Assembly: GCA_030692355.1 (NCBI GenBank)
Contig: JAUYCF010000043.1
Coordinates: 1-64,000, forward strand
Source of the DNA: Thiobacillus sp.
GTDB lineage: Bacteria > Pseudomonadota > Gammaproteobacteria > Burkholderiales > Thiobacillaceae
Reading direction: 5' to 3'
Length of the DNA: 64,000 nt
Shown here: positions 47,057-57,192 of the stretch, piece after piece
How positions within the stretch are numbered: the first letter of the stretch is position 1
Layout: the number at the start of each line of letters is the position of its first letter
Position numbers and translations under genes: made by a program
Notes under the pieces: generated by a model
What the model was told of the DNA's origin: nothing
What the model saw: only the letters and a program-made list of their open reading frames with translations
The model's database searches: none

Positions 47057-47112
47057 TTAACCCTGGGTTAACACCCTCATCGCTACGATCCGATCAATAT
47101 CTTTAATCGGAT
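47057..47112. promoter_or_regulatory. Two inverted repeats ahead of the first sulP
   Basis: TTAACCCTGGGTTAA at 47057-47071 is a palindrome with 7-base arms and fits the T-N11-A box of LysR-type regulators such as CbbR. A second inverted repeat, ATCCGAT at 47088-47094 and ATCGGAT at 47106-47112, lies just before the start codon at 47123. Both are operator candidates and neither is proven. Confidence 0.45.
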
Positions 47113-47122
47113 TTTTCCCGCG

Positions 47123-48949
47123 ATGCTTACTCCTCTTGCCCGTTTCGGCGTTCCTCCCCTCCGTCTCGACTGGCCGCGCCTGCTACCGTTTCTGCTCTGG
47201 CGCAATCGCGTCAACAAGCAGAGTCTGCGCGACGACCTGATGGCCGGCCTGACCGGGGCGCTGGTGGCGCTGCCGCAGGGGGTGGCGTTTGCCACCATCG
47301 CCGGCATGCCGCCGGAATACGGGCTGTATGCGGGGATGATCCCGGCCATCATCGCGGCGTTGTTCGGTTCTTCCTGGCATCTGGTGTCGGGGCCGACCAC
47401 GGCGGCCTCGATCGTGCTGTTCTCGGTGCTGTCGCCGCACGCCGAGCCGGGCACGGCGCAGTACGTGAGCCTGGCGCTGACGCTGACGTTTCTGGTCGGG
47501 CTGATCCAACTGGTGATGGGGCTGGCGCGCATGGGCACGCTGGTCAACTTCATCTCGCATTCGGTGGTGACCGGGTTCACCGCCGGCGCGGCGATCCTCA
47601 TCGCCACCAACCAGGTGAAGCATTTCTTCGGCCTGGAGATTGCGCGCGGGGCGTCGTTCAGCGACACCTGGAGCACCCTGTTCAGCCAGTTCGACCAGGT
47701 GCAGCCGGGCGTGATGGCGGTGGCCATGTTGACGCTGGCGCTGGGCATCGCAGTGAAGCAGTTTCTGCCAAAGTGGCCCTACATGATCGTGGCGATGCTG
47801 GGCGGGTCGGCCGCGGCGGCCGCGCTAAGCTATTGGCAGGGCCTGCAGATGGCCACGGTGGGCGCGCTGCCGGCAAGTCTGCCGCCGCTGTCGGCGCCGG
47901 CGCTGGACGCCGAGAGCATCCGCGCGGTGGCGTCCGGCGTGGTGGCGGTGACGCTCTTGGCGCTGACCGAGGCGGTGTCGATCGCGCGCGCACTGGCGGC
48001 GCGCTCCGGCCAGAACGTCGACGGCAACCAGGAATTCATCGGCCAGGGCATGTCGAACCTCGCCGGCGCGTTCTTCTCGGGTTATGTCGCCACCGGCTCG
48101 TTCAACCGCAGCGGCGTCAACTACGCCGCCGGGGCCAAGACGCCGCTGGCGGCAATGATGGCGGGCTTCTTCCTGCTGCTGGTGGTGCTGCTGGTGGCGC
48201 CGTGGGCGCGTTTCCTGCCCAACGCCGCCATGGCCGGCATCCTGTTCCTGGTGGCCTGGGGTCTGATCGACTTCAAGGAAATCATCCATACGGTGAAGAC
48301 CAACCGCTCCGAACTGGCCATCATGGCCGCCACCTTCGCCGCCACGCTGTTCCTGACGCTGGAAGAGGCCATCATCATCGGTGTGCTGATGTCGCTGTCG
48401 CTGTATCTGGCACGTACCTCCAAGCCGCAGGTGCGCGAGCGCGCGCCCAACCCGCACAGCAGGAAGCGCAAGTTCACCGACGCCGACCACGCGCCGCAGT
48501 GCCCGCAACTGCGCTTCGTGCGCATCGACGGCTCGCTGTTCTTCGGCGCCACCGCGCACGTGCGTGAAAAGCTGGCCGCCCAGGACCAGGCCAAGCCCGA
48601 GCAGAAACACGTGGCGATCATTGCGCACGGCATCAACTTCATCGACATGGCCGGCGCCGAGGCGCTCGCCGACGAGGCACGGCGACGTCGCGCGGCGGGC
48701 GGCGGGCTTTACCTCATGGGCGTCAAGGACACGGTGCAGGAACAGCTGGCCGAAAGCGGCGCCCTGAAAACGATCGGCGGCGCCAACCTGTTCGATTCCA
48801 AGACCGAGGCCATCGCCGAAATCTACCGCCGCCTCGACCGCGACGTCTGCCGCAATTGCAGTGCGCACATTTTCCGCGAATGCGCACCCGTGCGCAGCGA
48901 ACCGTCCGCCTCGCCACAGCCCCTTGTCCACGCTGGAGCCCACTCATGA
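47123..48949 (+). CDS. SulP family anion transporter with STAS domain, copy 1
   Basis: A 608-residue SLC26/SulP transporter, likely importing bicarbonate or sulfate. Membrane helices span about 35-430, with the SulP signature region GLYAGMIPAIIAALFGSSWHL and the second-half motif ATGSFNRSGVNYAAGAKT. The cytoplasmic STAS domain covers about 455-560. The extreme C terminus is unusual: CRNCSAHIFREC at about 576-587 has three cysteines and might bind metal. It lacks the coiled-coil insert of copies 2 and 3, so it belongs to a different SulP branch. It is coupled by ATGA to the UspA-like gene. Bicarbonate as substrate is inferred from the carbonic anhydrase neighbours. Confidence 0.9.
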   Translation: MLTPLARFGVPPLRLDWPRLLPFLLWRNRVNKQSLRDDLMAGLTGALVALPQGVAFATIAGMPPEYGLYAGMIPAIIAALFGSSWHLVSGPTTAASIVLFSVLSPHAEPGTAQYVSLALTLTFLVGLIQLVMGLARMGTLVNFISHSVVTGFTAGAAILIATNQVKHFFGLEIARGASFSDTWSTLFSQFDQVQPGVMAVAMLTLALGIAVKQFLPKWPYMIVAMLGGSAAAAALSYWQGLQMATVGALPASLPPLSAPALDAESIRAVASGVVAVTLLALTEAVSIARALAARSGQNVDGNQEFIGQGMSNLAGAFFSGYVATGSFNRSGVNYAAGAKTPLAAMMAGFFLLLVVLLVAPWARFLPNAAMAGILFLVAWGLIDFKEIIHTVKTNRSELAIMAATFAATLFLTLEEAIIIGVLMSLSLYLARTSKPQVRERAPNPHSRKRKFTDADHAPQCPQLRFVRIDGSLFFGATAHVREKLAAQDQAKPEQKHVAIIAHGINFIDMAGAEALADEARRRRAAGGGLYLMGVKDTVQEQLAESGALKTIGGANLFDSKTEAIAEIYRRLDRDVCRNCSAHIFRECAPVRSEPSASPQPLVHAGAHS

Positions 48950-49410
48950 AAACCCGTCAACGCATCCTGATCCCCTTCACGCATGGCCATAGCGGTTCGG
49001 CCCTGCTTCGCCGCGCCGGCGAGATCGCCGCCTCACAAGAGGTCGAGCTTCTGGTGGTGAGCGTGCTCGACACCCGCTCCAGTTTCGATTCGGACGGCCC
49101 CGCCGGCTCGCTGCCCGGCGAGCGTGCCGCCCGCCTCGCGCCGCCCGAGCAGAAACGGCTTGAGCACGACCTGAAGCGGCACGGCTTGAATCAGGCGAAT
49201 GCCACGGTGATCTGGGGCGAGCCGCGTAGCACCCTGGCAGCCCTGATCCGCAGCTGGTGCCCCGATCTGGTCTTGTGCGACGGACGGACGCGCCGCCTGC
49301 TGCCGGCGCGCTCCGACCGCGAAGGCCCGACGCTGATGACGATCGGGCGCGACGGCGCTTTCGCGCGTCTGGCCGGGTTGTTCTTTCCGCACGCGCAGGA
49401 GCATGCCTGA
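48946..49410 (+). CDS. UspA-like universal stress domain protein
   Basis: A 154-residue single-domain protein with a Usp-type start (RQRILIPFTHGHSGSALLRRAGEIA), the middle strand ATVIWGEPRSTLAALIRSWCPDLVL and the end LMTIGRDG. The ATP-binding loop G-2x-G-9x-G(S/T) is not clearly present, so it may bind AMP/ATP weakly or not at all. Starts inside the sulP stop (ATGA), so it is made with the transporter and may regulate it. A second small protein of the same kind precedes sulP copy 3. Confidence 0.75.
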   Translation: MKTRQRILIPFTHGHSGSALLRRAGEIAASQEVELLVVSVLDTRSSFDSDGPAGSLPGERAARLAPPEQKRLEHDLKRHGLNQANATVIWGEPRSTLAALIRSWCPDLVLCDGRTRRLLPARSDREGPTLMTIGRDGAFARLAGLFFPHAQEHA

Positions 49411-49501
49411 CCGCTCCGTGCGCCCGCGCGCCGGTTGATCGGAGGGCGCACCAGGCCGGCGGCCACCTGTTTTTTCATCCCGCAACCACAAGGAATACAC
49501 C

Positions 49502-50062
49502 ATGATTCGCCGCAACCCGCGAGGCGACCTGCCGGTCGTCCACGAGACCGCGTTTGTCGATCCCACCGCCATCCTCTGTGGCCACATCATCATTGGCGAG
49601 AACGTCTTCATCGGCCCCTACGCGGTGATACGCGCGGACGAGGTCGATGACGCCGGCAACATGGAGCCGATCGTCATTGGCGCGCACTCGAACATCCAGG
49701 ACGGCGTGGTCATCCACTCCAAGGCCGGCGGGCGGGTCGAAATCGGCGAATACACGTCGATCGCCCACCGCTCGATCGTGCACGGCCCCTGCAAGGTGGG
49801 AAACCGCGTGTTCATCGGCTTCAATTCGGTGCTGTTCAACTGCGTGGTGGGCGAGGGATCGGTGGTGCGCCACAACTCGGTGGTCGAAGGCTGCAGCGTG
49901 CCCGACGGCTTCTACATTCCCTCCACCTGCAACATCCACTCGGACGAGGAACTGGCCCGCATCGAACCCGTCACCCCCGACGTCACCGGATTCTCCGAAA
50001 GCGTGGCGCAGGCCAACCACGAGCTGGTCAGGGGCTACAAACGCATCCGCAATGAGTTTTAA
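49502..50062 (+). CDS. Gamma-class carbonic anhydrase, copy 2 (CcmM/CamH-like)
   Basis: A 186-residue protein equal in length to copy 1, with zinc ligands H72, H89 and H94 conserved. It differs more at the DNA level and in residues such as IGEYTS and DEELARIEPV, so it is an older paralogue. AAGGA lies nine bases before the ATG. It is the third gene of the sulP-usp-carbonic anhydrase set and ends at a strong terminator, which makes a direct functional link between transporter and enzyme plausible. Confidence 0.92.
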   Translation: MIRRNPRGDLPVVHETAFVDPTAILCGHIIIGENVFIGPYAVIRADEVDDAGNMEPIVIGAHSNIQDGVVIHSKAGGRVEIGEYTSIAHRSIVHGPCKVGNRVFIGFNSVLFNCVVGEGSVVRHNSVVEGCSVPDGFYIPSTCNIHSDEELARIEPVTPDVTGFSESVAQANHELVRGYKRIRNEF

Positions 50063-50065
50063 CCC

Positions 50066-50097
50066 ACAAAAAACCCCGCATCTGCGGGGTTTTTTGT
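50066..50097. terminator. Bidirectional terminator
   Basis: AAAAAACCCCGCA, loop TC, TGCGGGGTTTTTT. It lies between the convergent carbonic anhydrase copy 2 and sulP copy 2 and has A and T tracts suited to both strands. Confidence 0.93.
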
Positions 50098-50113
50098 TGG
50101 GCAAAGCTCGCTG

Positions 50114-52246
50114 TCAGGCCGGCTGCGGCTTGCTAACCATGCAGAACAGGTCATCCTTGCCATCCTCGCCCAGCCATTCGTAAATGGCCGTCAGCGCCTG
50201 GTCCTCGTTGGCGAAAATGTATCCCTGGCCAATTTTGTCAAACAGTCCGGTGTTGCGCATCACGTCCAGCACCTGCTTCTTGAGGCCGGAGAACACCAGC
50301 GTGATGCCGCTTTCACGCAGGCGTTCATGCAGGTGCATGATGACTTCCTCGCCGGTGGCATCCAGGTTATTGATGCCATCACCCACCACCAGCACATATT
50401 TGGCCTTGGGTTTGCCCGCGACGGCGCCGAGGATGGTGTCCTCGAAATAGGCGACGTTGGCGAAGTACAGCTCGCCGTCGAAGCGCATGGCGACGACATG
50501 CTCGCTGGTGGGCAGATCCGGGTTCACCTTGACGTCGCGCAGGGTGCCGTCGGCGTAGCGTCCGAGCTGGGCGACGCGCGGCTTCATGGTGCGGTATAGG
50601 AACAGCGCCAGTGCCAGCGCCGCGCCGATCAGGATGCCCTTGTCCAGATGCGGGGCCGCGATGAGCGTGACGAAGAAGGTGGTGATTGCCACCACGCCGT
50701 CCATCTTGCTGGCCTTCCAGGCGTGCTTGATGGCGCCGGGGGTGAGCAGGCCCGCCACCGCCAGCAGGATGATGACGCCCAGGGTTGCCTTCGGCAGGTG
50801 ATAGAGAAAGGGCGTCAGGAACAGCAGCGTGACCGCCACGAACAGGCCGTTGAACACCATGCCGAAGCCGGTTTTCGCGCCCGCCTGAAGGTTGATCACC
50901 GAGCCGGTGAACGAACCGGTCGCCGGGTAGGCCTGGAAGAACGAGCCCCCCATGTTGGCGATGCCCTGGCCGATCAGCTCCTGGTTGGGGTCGAGGCGCT
51001 GCTTGGTTTTCGCCGCCAGCGCCTTGGCCATGGAAATGCTTTCCATGAAGGCGACCAGCGCGATGATCAGCGCCGCGGCAAACAGCTGCATGAAGGCGTC
51101 GAGGGACAGCGCGGGGATGCGGAAGGACGGCAATCCGGCCGGGATGTTGCCGACGACGTCGCCACCGCCGGTCAGGTTCATCACTTCGCCGTCGACTTTC
51201 TTGATGTGCCACTGGTGGCCGTCGGTTTTCACGCCGTCAGGAACGCCGCCTTTCAGATAGAGCGTGGCCGCCTGGTCCGGGGGGGTATCGGCGCGTTCAA
51301 AGCTCAGCTTGCGCATATATTCCAGGCGTTCCTTGTTCTGCTGTTCGAAACCGAATGCCTCCAGATTCAGCAGGTCGATCTTGTAGTTGAGATCCGCCGC
51401 GGCACGTGCGTCACGCGCTTTTTCCAGCGTGCGGAGCTCCGCTGCCTTCGCCGTGACATCCGCCTTGATTGCGTCGATGCGAAGCTGCGCCTGAGAATAT
51501 TTCACGACCAGTTCGCGCACCACGGGGTCGGCAATCGTATCCGGCGCACTGGTGGCCTTGTGCGCGAAACCAGTCGCATAGCTGACCAGCGTGGTGATCA
51601 CCACGGCAATCAGCACGCTGGGTTTGGACAAGGCCGGGATTTTCTTCAGCCCCAGCATCAGTACCAGCGCAAAAACCGACATGGCCAGCGTGGGCCAATG
51701 GGTGAGCGGCAGATAGACGGACATTCCCCAGATGTCAGCCAGGAAGGAGTCGCTGCGCCCCTTGGGGATGCCCAGCAACATGTCGAGCTGCGACAGCGCG
51801 ATGATGATGGCCGCTGCGTTCATGAAGCCCAGAATCACCGGGTGCGACACGAAATTGACAATAGTGCCCAGCTTGAGCACGCCGAGGCTGAGCTGGATGA
51901 TGCCGACCATCAGGGTGAGCAACAGCGCGAGGCCGATGTAATCCTCGGAAAGCGGAATCGCCAGCGGTGCCAGCGCGGCGGCCGTCATCAGCGAAACAAT
52001 CGCAACCGGCCCCGTCGCCAGCTGCCGGGAAGACCCCCACAACGCCCCGAGAATCGCGGGGATGAACGCCGTATACAGCCCGAAATACACCGGCAGCCCC
52101 GCCAGTTGCGCATACGCCATCGCTTTCGGCACCAGCACCAGCGCGCCGGTAATGCCGGCCATCACGTCGGCGCGCAGGAATACTGAATTGATGGGAAACC
52201 AGGCCAGAAAGGGGAAAAAACGCACAAGCCATTTGTTGTCGTACAT
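50114..52246 (-). CDS. SulP family anion transporter with coiled-coil insert, copy 2
   Basis: A 710-residue SulP protein. The first membrane half covers about 25-228. An insert of about 130 residues (about 230-360) follows, rich in Lys, Glu, Ala and Leu and predicted as a coiled coil (KADVTAKAAELRTLEKARDA). The second membrane half begins after the VVGNIPAGLP motif and runs to about 560, and a STAS domain ends the protein (TLVFSGLKKQVLDVM). By topology the insert joins the two seven-helix halves and probably lies in the periplasm. Copy 3 has the same design. A GTTGC-N5-GCAAC palindrome lies 25 bases upstream. Likely substrate bicarbonate; sulfate is possible. Confidence 0.9.
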   Translation of the reverse strand: MYDNKWLVRFFPFLAWFPINSVFLRADVMAGITGALVLVPKAMAYAQLAGLPVYFGLYTAFIPAILGALWGSSRQLATGPVAIVSLMTAAALAPLAIPLSEDYIGLALLLTLMVGIIQLSLGVLKLGTIVNFVSHPVILGFMNAAAIIIALSQLDMLLGIPKGRSDSFLADIWGMSVYLPLTHWPTLAMSVFALVLMLGLKKIPALSKPSVLIAVVITTLVSYATGFAHKATSAPDTIADPVVRELVVKYSQAQLRIDAIKADVTAKAAELRTLEKARDARAAADLNYKIDLLNLEAFGFEQQNKERLEYMRKLSFERADTPPDQAATLYLKGGVPDGVKTDGHQWHIKKVDGEVMNLTGGGDVVGNIPAGLPSFRIPALSLDAFMQLFAAALIIALVAFMESISMAKALAAKTKQRLDPNQELIGQGIANMGGSFFQAYPATGSFTGSVINLQAGAKTGFGMVFNGLFVAVTLLFLTPFLYHLPKATLGVIILLAVAGLLTPGAIKHAWKASKMDGVVAITTFFVTLIAAPHLDKGILIGAALALALFLYRTMKPRVAQLGRYADGTLRDVKVNPDLPTSEHVVAMRFDGELYFANVAYFEDTILGAVAGKPKAKYVLVVGDGINNLDATGEEVIMHLHERLRESGITLVFSGLKKQVLDVMRNTGLFDKIGQGYIFANEDQALTAIYEWLGEDGKDDLFCMVSKPQPA

Positions 52247-52270
52247 GAGGGCCGCCCTGAAACCTGTCGA

Positions 52271-52285
52271 GTTGCTTACCGCAAC
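52271..52285. promoter_or_regulatory. GTTGC-N5-GCAAC palindrome upstream of sulP copy 2
   Basis: GTTGCTTACCGCAAC. The same pattern, with different centre, occurs at 57048-57062 ahead of the sigma-54 promoter and nearly so at 56926-56940. It is a candidate binding site for the NtrC-family regulator encoded nearby and lies in the divergent sulP/carbonic anhydrase copy 3 gap. Confidence 0.55.
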
Positions 52286-52296
52286 AGCATTGTTGA

Positions 52297-52319
52297 AAAA
52301 TGTAATATTCTAACATTTT
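52297..52319. promoter_or_regulatory. AT-rich inverted repeat in the divergent gap
   Basis: AAAATGT and ACATTTT separated by nine bases. It lies 12 bases from the GTTGC palindrome and is strongly AT-rich in a GC-rich genome, consistent with an operator or overlapping promoters. No sigma-54 -24/-12 element was clear here; TGGCGC-N5-AAGCC at 52324-52339 is a weak candidate. Confidence 0.4.
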
Positions 52320-52413
52320 GACATGGCGCTCCGGAAGCCGCTGCCGCCCGCCACGATGGTCCGCGGTGTTCGAACGCAAACTGCTGTCCAGCGCTTTATC
52401 AATCGAGACAACC

Positions 52414-52975
52414 ATGATCCGCCGCAACCCCGACGGAGACACCCCACGGGTGCATGAGACCGCTTTCGTCGATCCCACCGCCATCCTTTGCGGCAAGATC
52501 ATTGTCGAAGCCAACGTATTCATCGGGCCGTACGCCGTGATCCGTGCCGACGAGGTCAACGGCGAGAGCGAGATGGAGCCCATCGTCATCGGCGCCGATT
52601 CCAACATCCAGGACGGGGTGGTGATTCACTGCAAGTCTGGCGGCGGCGTCACCATCGGGTGCGGCAGCTCGATCGCGCACCGCTCCATCGTGCATGGCCC
52701 GTGTGTGGTCGGCGACCATGTCTTCGTCGGCTTCAATTCAGTGCTGTTCAACTGCTCGGTCGGCGACGGCTCGGTGGTGCGCCACAACTCGGTGATCGAG
52801 GGCTGCGACGTGCCCCCGGGTTTCTACATCCCCTCCACCGCCAACATCCGGTCCAACCAGGACCTGGAGACCATCGAGCGCGTGACGCCCGATAATCAGC
52901 AGCTTCTCGGAAAGCGTGGCGCAGGCCAACCACGAGCTGGTGAAGGGTTACAAGCGGATGCGCAACGAGTTTTGA
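52414..52975 (+). CDS. Gamma-class carbonic anhydrase, copy 3, frameshifted near the end
   Basis: The first 160 codons match copy 1 almost base for base, including zinc ligands H72, H89 and H94. At 52891-52900 the sequence GATAATCAGC replaces the GATGTCAGC of copy 1, adding one base. The expected tail (SFSESVAQANHELVKGY, then RNEF) is still present in the shifted frame and ends at TGA 52973-52975, eight bases before a terminator. In the unshifted frame translation runs on to 53085 through that terminator. The enzyme core may still fold, with an altered tail. A sequencing error cannot be excluded. Confidence 0.8.
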
Positions 52976-52982
52976 CGGATGG

Positions 52983-53018
52983 GCAGCGCCCTATAGATTG
53001 CCCCATGGCGCTGCTTTT
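52983..53018 (+). terminator. Terminator after carbonic anhydrase copy 3
   Basis: GCAGCGCC at 52983-52990 pairs with GGCGCTGC at 53007-53014, followed by four T residues. It directly follows the ancestral stop codon of copy 3, supporting that stop as the original gene end. Confidence 0.8.
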
Positions 53019-53098
53019 ACGCACTGATATGAAAAACCGGCCGCCCGGATCTGGCAGTCCAGCATCCCCAATCGCGACGGCCTGAGTCCTGAGCGTCG

Positions 53099-54067
53099 CT
53101 ACCAGTCGGCGCGGAATTGCAGGCCCCATACCGGCACCGCGCTGCGCGGGTAACCCGACGGGCTCCCGGAAGCGTGATCCATCCCGTCGGCAAGTAACGG
53201 GGTTTGCATGCCGATGGGCTGCCACCGCAACATCGTTTCCACCCCCAGCCAGCGGTCAGTTTGCGCACTGATCACGCCAAGGGGATCGGTGACGAACAGA
53301 AGGGTCTTGTCCGACCAGTCGAGCTTGCCGGGTTTGGCGCGGATGCGTGCCCGCAACGGCGTAAACAGGTATTCGCCGACGAGGAAGCCCACCACCGGCG
53401 TCACCACCAGATCCTGCGCCGAAACGGGCTCGGCCAGGGCTTCCGCGCCGTACTCGAAGAGCGTCGACAACAACGCCGAATACCAGAATGCCTGGGCCCG
53501 GTCCAAACCGCGCTCCCGCGCCTGAATGTAATACGCGCCGCCCCAGTAAGGGTGCGTGATGTAATTGACCCACCAGGCGTCCCCGTCCCACACCGGCTTG
53601 CTGACATTGTTGCGCCACTTGCTGAAGCTGTAGTTCCGCTTTTGCTCGCGATCCCAGCCCGAGATGCTTTCGGGGGCGACATACAGCACGGCAATGGCGG
53701 CAAACTGGTAACCGAGGAAATAGCTCACATCACGACGTACGCCCCGCCAGTCCGGCTGATCGACCGAAGCCCCCCGCCAGTTGTATCCGGGTGATTCCCC
53801 GGCAGCCGCGTCATCCAGCGCCGAGCCTTGGAGAAGGAAAAACGCATTCCCTGCCTGTGGCGAGGATTGGCGCCAGACGACATCGGACATCACAGCAGAA
53901 TCGGCCGCGATGGCCGGAAGGGGGTGGAACCCACCCCCAGCGATGCCGATAGCCATGCAGCAGCATGCGCAGGCCAAGCGAAAAAAATCCGGGCGCTGCA
54001 AGCACGCCCGTCGATGCCGGCGATCGCGCAGTTTATTCACACCGAACGGCAAGGCATGGTCAGTCAT
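53099..54067 (-). CDS. DUF3943 domain envelope protein
   Basis: A 322-residue protein matching the DUF3943 pattern: WWVNYITHPYWGGAYYIQAR, then FWYSALLSTLFEYGAEAL and PVSAQDLVVTPVVG. A hydrophobic segment near residues 29-50 after a basic stretch may be a signal sequence, and the C-terminal part looks beta-rich, so an outer-membrane or periplasmic location is likely. The function is unknown. It starts six bases after the NtrC-family regulator stop, so it is the third gene of the kinase-regulator operon. Confidence 0.78.
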   Translation of the reverse strand: MTDHALPFGVNKLRDRRHRRACLQRPDFFRLACACCCMAIGIAGGGFHPLPAIAADSAVMSDVVWRQSSPQAGNAFFLLQGSALDDAAAGESPGYNWRGASVDQPDWRGVRRDVSYFLGYQFAAIAVLYVAPESISGWDREQKRNYSFSKWRNNVSKPVWDGDAWWVNYITHPYWGGAYYIQARERGLDRAQAFWYSALLSTLFEYGAEALAEPVSAQDLVVTPVVGFLVGEYLFTPLRARIRAKPGKLDWSDKTLLFVTDPLGVISAQTDRWLGVETMLRWQPIGMQTPLLADGMDHASGSPSGYPRSAVPVWGLQFRADW

Positions 54068-54073
54068 TGCACC

Positions 54074-55428
54074 CTATCCTTTCTCCAGCTCGTAGCGCTT
54101 CAGCTTGCGCCATAACGACACCCGATCGATGCCGAGCATCTGCGCGGCCAGCGTCTGGTTGCCGCCGGCTTCCTGCAGCACCCAGGTGATGTAGTCCTGT
54201 TCCTGCTCTTCCAGGGTGGGGATGCGCCCGGCTTTTTTGCGAAAGGTGCGGATCGACAGTTCGCGCAAATCGTCGGGCAGCTGGGCGGGGTCGATGCCGT
54301 GGCCGGTGGCCAGTGCGACGCCGCGCTCGATGATGTTTTCGAGTTCGCGCACGTTGCCGGGGAAGTCGTAGGCGCGCAGCAGGTCGAGGGTGTCGGTGGC
54401 CAGTTCGGTGACCTCCTTGCCCATCAGCGCGGCGTGCTTCGCCAGGAAGTGGTGGGCGAGCAGCGGCACGTCCTCCTTGCGCGCGCTCAAGGCGGGAATG
54501 TGCAGGTTGACGACGTTGAGGCGGAAATAGAGGTCCTGGCGAAAACCACCCTGCTTCACCATGTCCAGCACGTCCCGATTGGTGGCGGCGATGAAGCGCA
54601 CGTCGATTTTCACCGGCACGGTGGCGCCCAGCGGCAGCACCTCTTTTTCCTGGATCACGCGCAAGAGCTTGACCTGCATGGCGGGCGGCATTTCGGTGAT
54701 TTCGTCGAGAAACAGGGTGCCGCCGCTGGCCGCTTCCAGCAGGCCCTTCTTGTCGGCGTGGGCGCCGGTGAAGGCGCCCTTGCCGTGGCCGAACAGTTCG
54801 TTGGCCAGCAAGTCCTCGTTGAAGGCGCCGCAGTTGACCGCGACGAAGGGCCCGGATTCGCGCCGGCTGTGATGATGCAGATAGCGCGCGAAGAGCTCCT
54901 TGCCGGTACCCGATTCGCCGGTGATGAGGATGTTGCAGTCGGTCGGCGCGACCTGCCGCGCCATCTCGAGCAGGTGCTGCATGTGGCTGTCCTGGGTGAG
55001 GATGCGCACCCTGCCCTGGTAGCTTTCCACCTGTTCGCGCAGGCTGCGGTTTTCGCGCTTGAGGCGGGTCTTTTCCAGCGCCTCGGCCACCACCTTGCGC
55101 ACCTCGTCCAGCCGGTAGGGCTTGGCGATGTAGAAGAAGGCGCCGTGCTTCATCGCCTCGACGGCGGATTCCAGCGTGGCAAAGCCGGTGATCAGGATGA
55201 CTTCGGTATCGGGGTGGTTCTCGCGGCAGCGCTTGAGGATCTGCATGCCGTCCACCTTCTCCATGCGCAGGTCGGTGAGCACCACGTCGAAGGCCTGCTT
55301 CTCCAGCAGGGCCAGCGCGTTGCCGCCGCTCTGGGTCGCGGTGACCGCGTAGCCCTCCTTCTTCATCACGTGTTCGAGGTTTTTCATGGCGACCTTTTCG
55401 TCGTCCACGATCAGTACTTTGCCGCTGC

Positions 55429-55432
<4 letters not shown>
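54074..55432 (-). CDS. NtrC-family sigma-54 response regulator
   Basis: A 452-residue activator. Receiver domain with D54 in VVLTDLRM. The AAA+ domain has Walker A GESGTGKE at 173-180, the sigma-54 contact loop GAFTGA at 220-225 and Walker B TLFLDE near 240. A Fis-type helix-turn-helix (NQTLAAQMLGIDRVSLWRKL) ends the protein. The regulator should activate -24/-12 promoters. The best nearby candidate is at 57140-57155. AAGGA lies upstream of ATG 55432, which overlaps the kinase stop (ATGA). Confidence 0.95.
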
Positions 55433-56904
<1,472 letters not shown>

Positions 56905-56925
56905 GGCGCCAGCATGCCTGCGATT

Positions 56926-57062
56926 GTTGCTGTTTGCAATATGTGCCTGACGATTGCAACACAATGGGGCAGATATCACTTAACCCATATTTAACAAAGC
57001 GATAATGACCGCCATGAACAAACGGCCGGCGTGAAAAAAATAAGAAAGTTGCGTAACGCAAC
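56926..57062. promoter_or_regulatory. Palindromes in the kinase/usp divergent gap
   Basis: GTTGCTGTTTGCAAT (56926-56940) and GTTGCGTAACGCAAC (57048-57062) share TTGC-N5-GCAA. The second is centred about 110 bases before the expected sigma-54 transcription start, a normal enhancer distance. Between them TTAACCCATATTTAA (56980-56994) resembles the palindrome before sulP copy 1 and fits T-N11-A. Confidence 0.55.
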
Positions 57063-57139
57063 AACCAGGATTGTTGTCCGTGCGGCCGCTCTTTGCAAGT
57101 TTCCTATCATTTCAATGTATTGCATGATTTTCCCAGGGC

Positions 57140-57155
57140 TGGCACGCTTGCTGCA
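57140..57155 (+). promoter_or_regulatory. Sigma-54 promoter of the usp-sulP-hyf operon
   Basis: TGGCAC-GCTTG-CTGCA matches the -24/-12 consensus TGGCAC-N5-TTGCA with one mismatch and correct GG-to-GC spacing. It lies about 38 bases before the usp ATG, downstream of the enhancer-like palindrome and next to the genes for a sigma-54 activator. Confidence 0.8.
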
Positions 57156-57192
57156 TAGTAGAGGGACCTTAATAAATAGGAAGCTTCCTGGA

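Noticed and set aside
52976-53085. Native C-terminal extension of carbonic anhydrase copy 3
   Set aside because: This part runs through a clear terminator and bears no likeness to copies 1 and 2, whose tail is found in the shifted frame. It is read as the result of the frameshift.
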